This document shows, one piece after another, positions 8,832 to 16,712 of a DNA stretch of 40,797 nucleotides. Source of the stretch: Flavobacteriaceae bacterium UBA2540 (GTDB lineage: Bacteria > Bacteroidota > Bacteroidia > Flavobacteriales > Flavobacteriaceae); contig DDMS01000026.1 of assembly GCA_002340765.1 (NCBI GenBank), positions 1 through 40,797 of the forward strand. The letters are read 5' to 3'. Every line of letters starts with the position of its first letter. The first letter of the stretch is position 1. The notes beneath the pieces are model-generated. The model did no database searches. It saw nothing but the letters and a program-made list of their open reading frames with translations, and was not told the DNA's origin. The translations under genes and the position numbers were made by a program.

Positions 8832-9526
8832 TGCAATTAGAAATCTGCGCAAACTCTTATGAATCAGCTATAAACGCTCAGAAAGCTGGAGCAGACCGAA
8901 TAGAAATCTGTTCAGAATTGGCTGTTGGTGGAATTACACCAAGTTATGGAGTATTGCAAAAAATTGCTGAAAATATCTCAATTCCTGTGCATGTGTTAAT
9001 CAGACCAAGAAGTGGGGATTTTTGCTATACTGACCCAGAATTTGGACAAATGAAAACAGACATTTTGATGTGTAAAAAAATGGGTTTTCAAGGAATTGTT
9101 TCCGGAATTTTGAATTCGGACAACACTATAAATTTGGAAAGAACTAAAGAATTAATTTCCATTTCAAAACCCTTATCTTTCACATTTCATAGAGCTTTTG
9201 ATGTGGTTGAAAATCCAAAAAAAGCGTTGGAAGAATTGATTCAACTGAAATTAGACAGAATTTTAACTTCAGGATTGAAAGAAAGAGCGATTGACGGAAT
9301 GGATCTTTTAACCGTACTGAAAAATTTGGCAAAAAACAAGGTGATTCTAATGCCTGGAAGTGGTATCAATAAAGAGAATTGCATACAATTTAAATATGCT
9401 GGATTTACAGAAATTCACACATCTGCTTCAAAAAAAATAAGAGAAAATACCATTTTTTTTGATAAAACTATACAAACTGTTTCAGACATGAATACCATTC
9501 AGGAAATTATAAAAATCATTAAATGA
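8831..9526 (+). CDS. cutC: CutC-family TIM-barrel protein inside the glycosidase operon
   Basis: The 231-residue product has the CutC family hallmarks: LEICANSYESA at the start, RIEICSELAVGGITPSYG, VLIRPRSGDF, TFHRAFD, ILTSG, MPGSGIN and EIHTSASK, each at the end of a predicted barrel strand, with conserved Arg, His and Asp. No signal peptide is seen, so it is cytoplasmic. The family was named for copper tolerance in E. coli, but that phenotype was later traced to a small RNA overlapping the gene, and the protein's own activity is not established. Here it overlaps GH20 by 1 base (TAATG) and the beta-mannosidase by 4 (ATGA), so it is translated in step with two glycosidases. The inference is a role in metabolism of a released sugar, not copper handling. 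Family assignment is firm; function is open. Confidence 0.9.
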   Translation: MQLEICANSYESAINAQKAGADRIEICSELAVGGITPSYGVLQKIAENISIPVHVLIRPRSGDFCYTDPEFGQMKTDILMCKKMGFQGIVSGILNSDNTINLERTKELISISKPLSFTFHRAFDVVENPKKALEELIQLKLDRILTSGLKERAIDGMDLLTVLKNLAKNKVILMPGSGINKENCIQFKYAGFTEIHTSASKKIRENTIFFDKTIQTVSDMNTIQEIIKIIK

Positions 9527-12000
9527 CGCGAAAAATCGTATTACTTATGTTCCTTAGCACAATCTTAAGTTGTAAAACTAAAAAAGACATTCCTACAAAA
9601 ATTACAATTCATGAAAATTGGGAATTTAAAGGAACTGACACTTTAGATTGGAAAAAAGCTACAATTCCCGGAAATGTTTTTTCAGATTTGATGGAAAACG
9701 AAATTATCGTCAATCCATTCATCAAAACCAATGAAGATAGTGTTCAATGGGTTTCGAAAAAAGATTGGGAATACAAAACCACTTTTTCACTTTCTAAAAA
9801 AGAATTAGAGAAAAAGAATATTGAACTTCATTTTGAGGGTTTAGACACGTATGCAACCATTTTTTTGAATGATTCTATCATTCTCAAAGCAGATAACGCT
9901 TTTAAAAAATATAGCATTGACATAAAAAAAGGTGCTCAAGAAATAAATAGTCTAAGAGTTGTTTTTAAAAATTTCACTGAAATTGAGCTGGAAAAAGAAG
10001 CTGAAATTTGGTATCAACTGCCTGTAAAGGAGAGAGTTTTCACTCGAAAAGCACAATTTCAATATGGCTGGGATTGGGGACCAATTTTAAATTCTTATGG
10101 AATTTGGAAAGAAGTTTATGTAAAAACTTGGGATGACGTCATTATTACTGATGTATATATCAAACAAGACACTTTAACATCTAAAAAAGCTGTTTTATCA
10201 GCAGATATCAGTATTGAAAGTGAGGTTGAAAAATTTGTGGAATTAGAAACAATGATCGATTCTGAAAAAATAATTACTGGAATTCATCTCAAAAAAGGCG
10301 AAAATAAATTGACAATTCCCATTAAAATTGACAACCCAACACTTTGGTGGACTCACAATTTAGGAAATCCATATCTCTATATATTTGATTTTAAATTGTA
10401 TCGAAAAAACAAATTATTAGATCAAAAAATCATCAAAAAAGGAATTCGAACCATCAAATTAATTGCTCAAAAAGATTCCATTGGACAATCATTTTATTTT
10501 GAATTAAATGGAAAACCAGTGTATTCAAAAGGCTCAAATTTAATTCCATTGCATAGTTTTCAAGATAAAGTAACCAATCAACATTATGAAAAATTGCTTT
10601 CAGATGTTGTAAAATCGAATATGAATATGTTGCGAGTTTGGGGTGGAGGAATTTATGAAAATGATATTTTTTATGATTTGTGTGATGAAAAGGGCATCTT
10701 GGTTTGGCAAGATTTTATGTTTGCTTGTGCCATGTATCCAGGAGACAATGCTTTTTTTAAAAATGTTTCTGAAGAAGCGGAATATCAAGTAAAAAGATTG
10801 CGAAATCATACATCAATTGCTTTATGGTGTGGAAATAATGAGAATTCTGAAGCTTGGAAACGTTGGGGATGGCAAGAAAACAGAGGAGAAAAAGAAAAAA
10901 AAGAAATTTGGGACAATTACTTGATGCTTTTTGATTCCATTTTACCTTCTATTGTTGCAAAACATAGCAACACAGATTATTGGGAAACTTCCCCAAAATA
11001 TGGTAGAGGAAATCCAAAATACATTTCAGAAGGTGATGCACATGATTGGTGGATTTGGCATGATGAATATCCTTTTGAACATTTATTACAAAAAGTTCCA
11101 AGATTTATGAGTGAGTTTGGTTTTCAATCGTTTCCAAGTTTTGAAACCATCAAATACATCAATCAAAATGATGATATAAATTTAAAAACGGAAGCAATTA
11201 CATCACATCAAAAACATGTAAAAGGTTTTGAATTGATGGAAAAATATATGAAACGTGATTACAAAATTCCTGCTTCAGATGAAGATTATGTGTATGTAAG
11301 TCAGTTATTGCAAGCCAAAGGAATTGTGATGGGAATTGAAGCGCAAAGGAGAGCAAAACCATTCAATATGGGCACTTTATACTGGCAACTGAATGATGTT
11401 TGGCCAGCAATTTCTTGGTCAGGAATTGATTATTTTGGCAATTGGAAAGCGTTGCAATATAAAGTGAAAAATGCTTTTGAAAATGTGTTGATCTCCTCAA
11501 TTATTGAAAAAAATAAAGTAAAAACTTTTATTACCAATGATACTTTTCTACCCATTAAAGGAACAATACAACTAAAAATTATTGATTTTTATGGAAATGA
11601 AATTTGGTCAGATGCTAAAGAAATTGAGGTATTAGAAAATAGTAGTCAGGAATTTTATCATTTTCCTTTGGATAAAATTGATAAAAAATCGACTGTTTTA
11701 ATTGCTAAATTTGACGATAAAACTTCTTATTTCTATTTTGCAAAACCCAAAGAATTAAAATTACCCAAAAGCGATATTCAGCAAAAAATTGTCAAAACAG
11801 ATAAGCGTTTTTCAATCACCATAAAAAGCAATGTTTTATTGAAAGATGTTTTTCTATTCACAGAAGAAAAAGGGCATTTTTCTGATAACTTTTTTGATGT
11901 GTTACCAAATCAAACAAAAACAGTTTTCTTTGAGACCAAAACAACCAAGCTAAACGATTTGAAAATTAAAACGTTGAATGAAATCAATGGTTCTTATTAA
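9523..12000 (+). CDS. GH2 beta-mannosidase, lipoprotein
   Basis: This 825-residue exo-acting enzyme releases beta-linked mannose, such as the core Man-beta-1,4-GlcNAc of N-glycans. A lipoprotein signal ends at Cys17 (ILSC). The order is a jelly-roll sugar-binding domain (about 25-205, with WVSKKDWEYKTTF and the QYGWDWGP motif at 180-187), an immunoglobulin-like domain (about 207-310), the TIM barrel (about 315-650) and C-terminal beta domains. WCGNNENSEAW contains the acid/base Glu440 and MSEFGFQSFPS the nucleophile Glu531; NMLRVWGGGIYE is also typical of beta-mannosidases rather than beta-galactosidases. The start is the ATG overlapping the cutC stop (ATGA), placing it third in the rightward operon. 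Its 3' end overlaps the convergent GT2 gene by 17 bp. Mannan-derived substrates remain possible, but GH92 and the glycosylasparaginase point to N-glycans. Confidence 0.94.
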   Translation: MTRKIVLLMFLSTILSCKTKKDIPTKITIHENWEFKGTDTLDWKKATIPGNVFSDLMENEIIVNPFIKTNEDSVQWVSKKDWEYKTTFSLSKKELEKKNIELHFEGLDTYATIFLNDSIILKADNAFKKYSIDIKKGAQEINSLRVVFKNFTEIELEKEAEIWYQLPVKERVFTRKAQFQYGWDWGPILNSYGIWKEVYVKTWDDVIITDVYIKQDTLTSKKAVLSADISIESEVEKFVELETMIDSEKIITGIHLKKGENKLTIPIKIDNPTLWWTHNLGNPYLYIFDFKLYRKNKLLDQKIIKKGIRTIKLIAQKDSIGQSFYFELNGKPVYSKGSNLIPLHSFQDKVTNQHYEKLLSDVVKSNMNMLRVWGGGIYENDIFYDLCDEKGILVWQDFMFACAMYPGDNAFFKNVSEEAEYQVKRLRNHTSIALWCGNNENSEAWKRWGWQENRGEKEKKEIWDNYLMLFDSILPSIVAKHSNTDYWETSPKYGRGNPKYISEGDAHDWWIWHDEYPFEHLLQKVPRFMSEFGFQSFPSFETIKYINQNDDINLKTEAITSHQKHVKGFELMEKYMKRDYKIPASDEDYVYVSQLLQAKGIVMGIEAQRRAKPFNMGTLYWQLNDVWPAISWSGIDYFGNWKALQYKVKNAFENVLISSIIEKNKVKTFITNDTFLPIKGTIQLKIIDFYGNEIWSDAKEIEVLENSSQEFYHFPLDKIDKKSTVLIAKFDDKTSYFYFAKPKELKLPKSDIQQKIVKTDKRFSITIKSNVLLKDVFLFTEEKGHFSDNFFDVLPNQTKTVFFETKTTKLNDLKIKTLNEINGSY

Positions 12001-12943
12001 AAAAATACGATTCTAAAAATCCCAAACCATAGCCTAAAAACTGAGTGAAAGTGGTAACAATACTTAAAAAAGCTACTTTCAAATTTTGATTTTGAATCAA
12101 GGAATCTAGGAAAATGAGTGTAAAATAAAGTGCATAAAATGCAGTTAAATGGGGAATTCCAAAAAATAACAGAATCATTCCAATGTCAAATCCAACTAAA
12201 AAAATACTTGGAAACCAATACGTTATTTTTGCCGACTTCGGATATTTTTGATTTAAAAAAGGCCTTGCTTTTCCGAATTTATAAGTTTGATTGTAAAAAT
12301 CACGCAATGAACTTCTCCTTTTATGATACACAAAAGCATTGGAAATCAATTGTGTTTTTAAACCATTTTCCCACAAACGAAAAGTCAAATCAATATCTTC
12401 TGCTATTTTCATTGTGGAAAATCCGTTCGTTTTTTCAAACGCATTTTTAGAAATTCCCATGTTGAAACTTCGTGGCTGAAACTTACCAACGGCTTGTTTT
12501 TTTCCACGAATTCCGCCAGTTGTCAATATTGAAGTCATGGAATAATTGATGGCTTTTTGCAATGTTGTAAAACTATGATGAGCTGCATCAGGACCACCAA
12601 AAGCATCTGTAAAATTACTTTCTAAAGATTTTTTAATAGCTGATAAATAATGACTTGAAACCATCACATCTGAATCTAAAATGATGAAATAGTTTCCAGA
12701 AGCCTGTTTCATTCCAAAATTTCGACTGTCTCCAGCTCCAGAATTTTGTTTAAAAAAATAGGAAAAATTGAGTTTTTTCTGGTATTTATTTACAACCAAA
12801 TCACTTTTCTCTGTGGAGCCATCTTCAATAATAAGTACTTCAAAATCTTCCTGAAAATCTTGCAGTGTAAGACTTTGTAGTAATTCGTCAATTTCATTGG
12901 GACGATTAAAAACGGGAATTATTATTGAAAAATTTAGTTGCAA
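11984..12943 (-). CDS. GT2-family glycosyltransferase with C-terminal membrane segments
   Basis: The 319-residue protein has a GT-A fold: FSIIIPVFNRP at the start, EVLIIEDGSTE, the GAGDSRNFG loop, the metal-binding DSD at 90-92 within FIILDSDVMV, and the catalytic-type AEDIDLTFRLW at 181-191. After about residue 235 two or three hydrophobic segments (FLVGFDIGMILLFFGIP, AFYALYFTLIFLDSL) suggest membrane anchoring with the catalytic domain in the cytoplasm. The acceptor cannot be told from sequence; polysaccharide, glycolipid or protein glycosylation are all possible. It is a single leftward gene: the 17-bp tail-to-tail overlap with the beta-mannosidase gene and the 197-bp gap to fabI separate it from both neighbours' operons. 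No exact TAnnTTTG box is visible just upstream. Confidence 0.88.
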   Translation of the reverse strand: MQLNFSIIIPVFNRPNEIDELLQSLTLQDFQEDFEVLIIEDGSTEKSDLVVNKYQKKLNFSYFFKQNSGAGDSRNFGMKQASGNYFIILDSDVMVSSHYLSAIKKSLESNFTDAFGGPDAAHHSFTTLQKAINYSMTSILTTGGIRGKKQAVGKFQPRSFNMGISKNAFEKTNGFSTMKIAEDIDLTFRLWENGLKTQLISNAFVYHKRRSSLRDFYNQTYKFGKARPFLNQKYPKSAKITYWFPSIFLVGFDIGMILLFFGIPHLTAFYALYFTLIFLDSLIQNQNLKVAFLSIVTTFTQFLGYGLGFLESYFFNKNH

Positions 12944-12960
12944 AATTTTTGAATTTAAAG

Positions 12961-12993
12961 AGATCTCACAGGTTTTAAAAACCTGTGAGGTCT
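12961..12993. repeat. 33-bp palindromic repeat, copy 1
   Basis: Two 16-nt arms around a single central base; the right arm is the reverse complement of AGACCTCACAGGTTTT and the left arm differs by one base, which still pairs as U-G in RNA. Two further copies lie at 21960-21996 and 27959-27991. This copy is between GT2 and fabI and lacks a clear T-run on either strand. Confidence 0.85.
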
Positions 12994-13052
12994 TGGGTAA
13001 ACTTGCAAGTTAAAAAACTTTTATCATGTTAGGTTACTTGTAGTAGGTAAAA

Positions 13053-13132
13053 AAGCTTAGCCCTGATTGAGCGGTTTGTTTGAGCTCTTTTGAGGCACGA
13101 AAAAAGCGAGTAGCGAAAGCAGGAACTAGCTT
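13053..13132 (+). ncRNA. Structured RNA candidate, resembling the flavobacterial Flavo-1 motif
   Basis: AAGCTTAG (13053-13060) pairs with CTAGCTT (13126-13132) with one bulge, and CCTG (13062-13065) pairs with CAGG (13120-13123), closing a long stem-loop. Inside, ATTGAGCGG and TAGCGAAAG flank a variable A/T-rich hairpin. The blocks AGCCCTGATTGA...AGCGAAAGCAGGA...TAGCT are familiar from many flavobacterial intergenic regions; I associate them with the Flavo-1 RNA motif, from memory. It lies on the strand opposite to fabI and GT2, ending 8 bp from the fabI stop. The structure is better supported than the name. Confidence 0.55.
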
Positions 13133-13140
13133 CTAAAAAA

Positions 13141-13956
13141 CTATTTTCCGTCAACAAACTTACTCATTACAGCATCACTCACGCCCATATTTGAAAATCC
13201 TCCATCATGAAATAAATTTTGCAAAGTAACTTTCTTCGTTAAATCTGAAAACAACGAAATTGTATAATCTGCACATTCTAAGGCGGTTGCATTTCCAAGT
13301 GGACTCATTTGATCTGCGTATGCCAAAAATCCGTCAAAACCTTTTACACCACTTCCAGCAGTTGTTGGAGTTGGAGATTGTGAAATTGTGTTGACACGCA
13401 CTTTTTGGTCGCGACCAAAAAAATAGCCAAAACTTCGTGCAATACTTTCTAAATATGCTTTATTATCAGCCATATCATTGTAATCAGGAAATACTCTTTG
13501 TGCGGCCATGTAAGTCAACGCAACAATACTTCCCCAATCATTCATGGCTTTTTTGTTGTATAAAACATTCATGGTTTTATGAAAAGAAACCGCTGAAACG
13601 TCCCAACCTTTGGTCGTAAAATCGTAATTTGAATCTGTATAATGCTTGCCCTTTCTCACATTTACAGACATTCCAATTGAATGCAAAACAAAATCTATTT
13701 TTCCGCCTAAAATTTCCATTGATTTTTCAACCAAATTGGTCAAATCTTCCAATGATGTTGCGTCAGCAGCAATAACTTGCGAGCCTGTTTTTTCAGCCAA
13801 ACTATTCAATTCTCCCATTCTCATTGCGATTGGAGCATTTGTCAATACAAATTCTGCACCTTCTTCATGCGCTCTTTCTGCTACTTTCCATGCGATTGAA
13901 TGCTCATTTAATGCACCAAATATGATTCCTTTTTTTCCTTTTAATAAATTGTACAT
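13141..13956 (-). CDS. fabI: Enoyl-[acyl-carrier-protein] reductase (NADH), FabI type
   Basis: This 271-residue short-chain dehydrogenase carries out the last reduction in each cycle of type II fatty-acid elongation. KKGIIFGALNEHSIAW at 8-23 is the FabI nucleotide-binding start, replacing the usual GxxxGxG. VLHSIGMS lies on the next cofactor strand, and the catalytic Tyr-x6-Lys is in PDYNDMADNK, followed by the YLESIARSFGYFFGRD helix typical of Bacteroidota FabI. VRVNTISQSPTPTTAGSGV fits the substrate-loop region. The start ATG at 13956 is preceded by heptad repeats and a TAnnTTTG box about 104 bp upstream, so it probably has its own promoter although it follows recN in the same direction. 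Complete and with no abnormal residues, it is likely essential. Confidence 0.96.
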   Translation of the reverse strand: MYNLLKGKKGIIFGALNEHSIAWKVAERAHEEGAEFVLTNAPIAMRMGELNSLAEKTGSQVIAADATSLEDLTNLVEKSMEILGGKIDFVLHSIGMSVNVRKGKHYTDSNYDFTTKGWDVSAVSFHKTMNVLYNKKAMNDWGSIVALTYMAAQRVFPDYNDMADNKAYLESIARSFGYFFGRDQKVRVNTISQSPTPTTAGSGVKGFDGFLAYADQMSPLGNATALECADYTISLFSDLTKKVTLQNLFHDGGFSNMGVSDAVMSKFVDGK

Positions 13957-13970
13957 ATTTTTTGTATTTA

Positions 13971-14005
13971 GTTGTTGGTTTTTGGTTGTTTGAAATTGGA
14001 TGCTT
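13971..14005. repeat. Seven-bp-period tandem repeat upstream of fabI
   Basis: Five consecutive heptads can be read: GTTGTTG, GTTTTTG, GTTGTTT, GAAATTG, GATGCTT; the last two are degenerate. On the fabI strand these read as CAAAAAC/CAACAAC-type units in the 5' leader, 15 bp from the start codon. The units resemble those at gldF and after gldG. Confidence 0.55.
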
Positions 14006-14059
14006 TATGTTACAATTAATAAAAATTTATTTTTTAGATTTTCATAAAATTTCAAAAAA

Positions 14060-14067
14060 CAAAGATA
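14060..14067 (-). promoter_or_regulatory. -7 box (TATCTTTG) for fabI
   Basis: TATCTTTG on the minus strand matches TAnnTTTG. A TTTG (plus-strand CAAA at 14083-14086) lies 15 bp upstream, shorter than the usual 17-23 bp. It would give a leader of about 100 nt containing the heptad repeats. Confidence 0.45.
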
Positions 14068-14086
14068 GACATTTTCAATAATCAAA

Positions 14087-14113
14087 AAGTCCCCTTTAGG
14101 GATTTAGGGGCTT
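14087..14113 (-). terminator. Terminator hairpin overlapping the recN stop codon
   Basis: On the minus strand AAGCCCCT...AGGGGACTT forms a stem with one bulged base and an A/T-rich loop, followed by TTTTT. The stop codon TAA (14104-14106) and the last Ser-Pro codons of recN lie inside the left arm. The CCCCTAAA...AGGGGA type is a common flavobacterial 3' hairpin. Confidence 0.7.
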
Positions 14114-15759
14114 AATAATTCTTTTGCATGAATAATTGCAGATTCTGAAAGTGCTTTTCCACTCAACATTTCAGCAATTTCGTCAACGCGTTCTTCTGCT
14201 TTCAATTTCTTTAATTGTGTGGCTGTTTCACCATTGATTTCCTCTTTAAAAACCTTGAAATGATGACTTCCTTTTGCGGCAATTTGAGGCAAATGCGTAA
14301 TGGTAATTACTTGCATATTTTGACTCATTTGCTGCATGATTCCTGCAATTTTATTAGAAACTTCACCAGAAATTCCTGTGTCAATTTCATCAAAAATAAT
14401 CGTTGGTAGCTGTGTATTTTCTGATAATATTTTTTTGATTGAAAGCATTATTCTTGACAATTCACCTCCAGAAGCTACTTTTTTTAATTCGCCAAAATTA
14501 CCCCCTTTGTTGGCAGAAAAAAGGAATTCTAGTTTGTCTTTTCCGTTTGAAAAATAGTTTTTTGTGGGTGTAATTTTAATCGAAAATCGGGCATTTGCCA
14601 TTCCTAAATCAGACAATAAAACTTCTAATTCATGTTGCAAATTTGGAATTATTTTCTTTCGAGCTTCCGAAATATTCGAAGCTATTGCATCCAATTCTGA
14701 GGTAACTTTATCAATTTCTTTCTTTTTTTGCTTGATATTTTCATCAGCATTTTCAACTTGACTTACTTTTTCTGATAAATCTTCGAGAATAATTAGCAAA
14801 TCTCCAATCGAATTTACAGCATGCTTTTTCTGTAAATTATAAATCAATTGCAATCTATCATTGATTTGTGTAGCCTCTAAAGGATCAAATTCTACATGTT
14901 CATTCGCTTCTTCCAATTCAGTAATAATATCATCCAACTCAATTTTAAGACTTGAAATTCTGGATGATAATTCTTGATACTCTTTTGAAAAAGGTGCAAT
15001 TTTCGATAAACGATTTTCAAGAATCAATAATAAACTTTGAATACCAATTTCTTCGTTAATGGAAACTGCTAATGCTTCAGACAAATTGAGTTTTATTTCT
15101 TCAATGTTATTGAGTTTGTCGAGCTTTTCTTCTAATTCATTTTGCTCATCAATTTGCAATTTAACTTTCTCTAACTCATTAAATAAATACAAGTTATAAT
15201 CATATTGTAAGTTTGCTTCTTGCTGATTTTTTTCTAATTTCTCTAATTCCCTTCTATGTTTTGAAAGTAATTGCAATCCTTTTTTATACCCATCAATTGC
15301 TGAATTATTTTTTACCAAAGCATCAATCACCGAAAATTGGAAATCTGCATCCGATAATTGCATGGTTTGGTGCTGTGAATGCACATCAATCAACAAAGAT
15401 TTCAAGTCATTCAAGGCAGTCAAATTCACAGGAGTATCATTTACAAAAGCCCTAGATTTACCTGAAGGTAAAATTTCTCTTCTGATGATGGTAAAATCAT
15501 CATAATCCAACTCTGATACTTCAAAAAAATCCTTTAGATTATAATTCGCAATTGATAATTTGGCTTCTACCACACATTTTTTTGAAGTATCTTTTAGAGA
15601 AGATAAATCTGCTCTGTTTCCCAAAACTAAGCCCAAAGCACCTAATAAAATGGATTTTCCAGCGCCAGTTTCGCCAGTTATAATTGACAATCCTGAAGAA
15701 AAATCAATCGTCAATTCGTTGATTAAAGCGTAGTTATTGATGGATAATTGTGTAAGCAA
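14104..15759 (-). CDS. recN: DNA repair protein RecN
   Basis: This 551-residue SMC-like ATPase acts in double-strand break repair by recombination. It has an N-terminal ATPase half with Walker A GETGAGKS (29-36) inside LSINNYALINEL...SSGLSIITGETGAGKS, a long central coiled coil (about 150-375, rich in Leu, Glu, Lys), the signature-like VASGGELSRIMLSIK, and Walker B IIFDEIDTGISGEVSNKI near 440-460, followed by ITITHLPQIAAKGSHHFKV. Length is typical of the family. The C terminus ends in ELLSP, with the final two residues and stop codon built from the terminator hairpin. It follows the DUF4835 gene by 59 bp and is probably the last gene of the bamD-rpoZ-coaBC-DUF4835-recN transcript. Confidence 0.97.
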   Translation of the reverse strand: MLTQLSINNYALINELTIDFSSGLSIITGETGAGKSILLGALGLVLGNRADLSSLKDTSKKCVVEAKLSIANYNLKDFFEVSELDYDDFTIIRREILPSGKSRAFVNDTPVNLTALNDLKSLLIDVHSQHQTMQLSDADFQFSVIDALVKNNSAIDGYKKGLQLLSKHRRELEKLEKNQQEANLQYDYNLYLFNELEKVKLQIDEQNELEEKLDKLNNIEEIKLNLSEALAVSINEEIGIQSLLLILENRLSKIAPFSKEYQELSSRISSLKIELDDIITELEEANEHVEFDPLEATQINDRLQLIYNLQKKHAVNSIGDLLIILEDLSEKVSQVENADENIKQKKKEIDKVTSELDAIASNISEARKKIIPNLQHELEVLLSDLGMANARFSIKITPTKNYFSNGKDKLEFLFSANKGGNFGELKKVASGGELSRIMLSIKKILSENTQLPTIIFDEIDTGISGEVSNKIAGIMQQMSQNMQVITITHLPQIAAKGSHHFKVFKEEINGETATQLKKLKAEERVDEIAEMLSGKALSESAIIHAKELLSP

Positions 15760-15818
15760 GTTCGCTAATTTTTAGAGTTTAAAATTAAAGAATTCTTTTA
15801 ATAAATAGCATTAAAACC

Positions 15819-16712
15819 TTACTCTAATTTTCGCCACTTAGAACTATTATTTGGAGAGATTTTTTTCAATGAAGTAACCAAACGTTCAGCGTTTCTTGTT
15901 TTTGGTCCGTCAGTATAAATATTGACAATTTCATCCGCTTTTGCGTCAAAAAACAACCTGATTAAATTGTTTGCGACAGTTTTATTAAATAGATTTTCAA
16001 TTTTCAAAACACTATCCTCGATCGTTTGTTTGGCAAAATCTTTGTTTGAGGAAAAATTATCCAAACCTTTGATATGATACTCATACAAAACATCTCTAAA
16101 AGTTGTCAAATTTGGAGATAATACATCGTCAATCAATAAAAACCGATTTTGTTGACCAACCACATTTTGCCAAGCAGCAATGCCACTTTGTTGTGCTTGT
16201 AACATCGCATTTTGAGCTTCTTTTAATTCAAATTCACCTCCATATTTTGAAAAAGAATCAGCATCTACTCCAATAATCGTATACACATAAAATACAATAG
16301 TAGAGATTAAATTACTATCAAAAGAATTTCGATTGTATATCAAAGGATCAAATTCGTTGTATCTAAAGATGAAATCATTGTCTCTGATATTCAACAAAGG
16401 AGTTGCATAGGTTGACCCAAAAACGGGTCTTGAAGATTGAATTTGCAAAGTGCCTGTAAATGTATTATCTTCTCTTGAGGTAATGATGATATTGAGTGCA
16501 CAATCAATTCTTTCCTCAGGTTTTACAACTCTATTTGTCCATTTTGTTTGATTGATAAACTCAGTCAAAGCTGTCTTTAAAGTTTGAAAAACCTGTCTGT
16601 TAGAACCTCCAATTTGTTCATAATTGATGTTTACCAAGCAATTCACTTCTTGTGCCTTGATATTGATTGTTAGCATCAATAAGTTTATAAAAAAAATAAG
16701 GTTACGCATCAA
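15819..16712 (-). CDS. DUF4835 family exported protein
   Basis: The 297-residue protein begins with a signal peptide (MMRNLIFFINLLMLTINIKA, cleavage before Gln) and continues with the DUF4835 pattern: EVNCLVNINYEQIGGSNRQV, then LNIIITSREDNTFTGTLQIQ, SSRPVFGSTYATPLLNIRD and FDPLIYN. The family is nearly confined to Bacteroidota and usually follows coaBC, as it does here with an 11-bp overlap, which implies translational coupling. Its molecular role is unknown; the export signal and beta-rich sequence point to a periplasmic or outer-membrane position, and conserved synteny with bamD suggests envelope assembly, though that is only an inference. No catalytic motif is visible. Confidence 0.88.
   Translation of the reverse strand: MMRNLIFFINLLMLTINIKAQEVNCLVNINYEQIGGSNRQVFQTLKTALTEFINQTKWTNRVVKPEERIDCALNIIITSREDNTFTGTLQIQSSRPVFGSTYATPLLNIRDNDFIFRYNEFDPLIYNRNSFDSNLISTIVFYVYTIIGVDADSFSKYGGEFELKEAQNAMLQAQQSGIAAWQNVVGQQNRFLLIDDVLSPNLTTFRDVLYEYHIKGLDNFSSNKDFAKQTIEDSVLKIENLFNKTVANNLIRLFFDAKADEIVNIYTDGPKTRNAERLVTSLKKISPNNSSKWRKLE

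Noticed and set aside
13000..13020. A 12-bp palindrome (AACTTGCAAGTT) with an adjoining AAGTT/AACTT hairpin as an operator
   Set aside because: No regulator or promoter box is tied to it; too weak to call.
12900..13140. A CRISPR array, because of the repeats in this gap
   Set aside because: Only one palindrome copy here, no regularly spaced units and no cas genes in the window.
13646..13993. A 115-codon plus-strand frame over fabI
   Set aside because: It is the complement of a well-supported fabI frame and crosses its start region and repeats.
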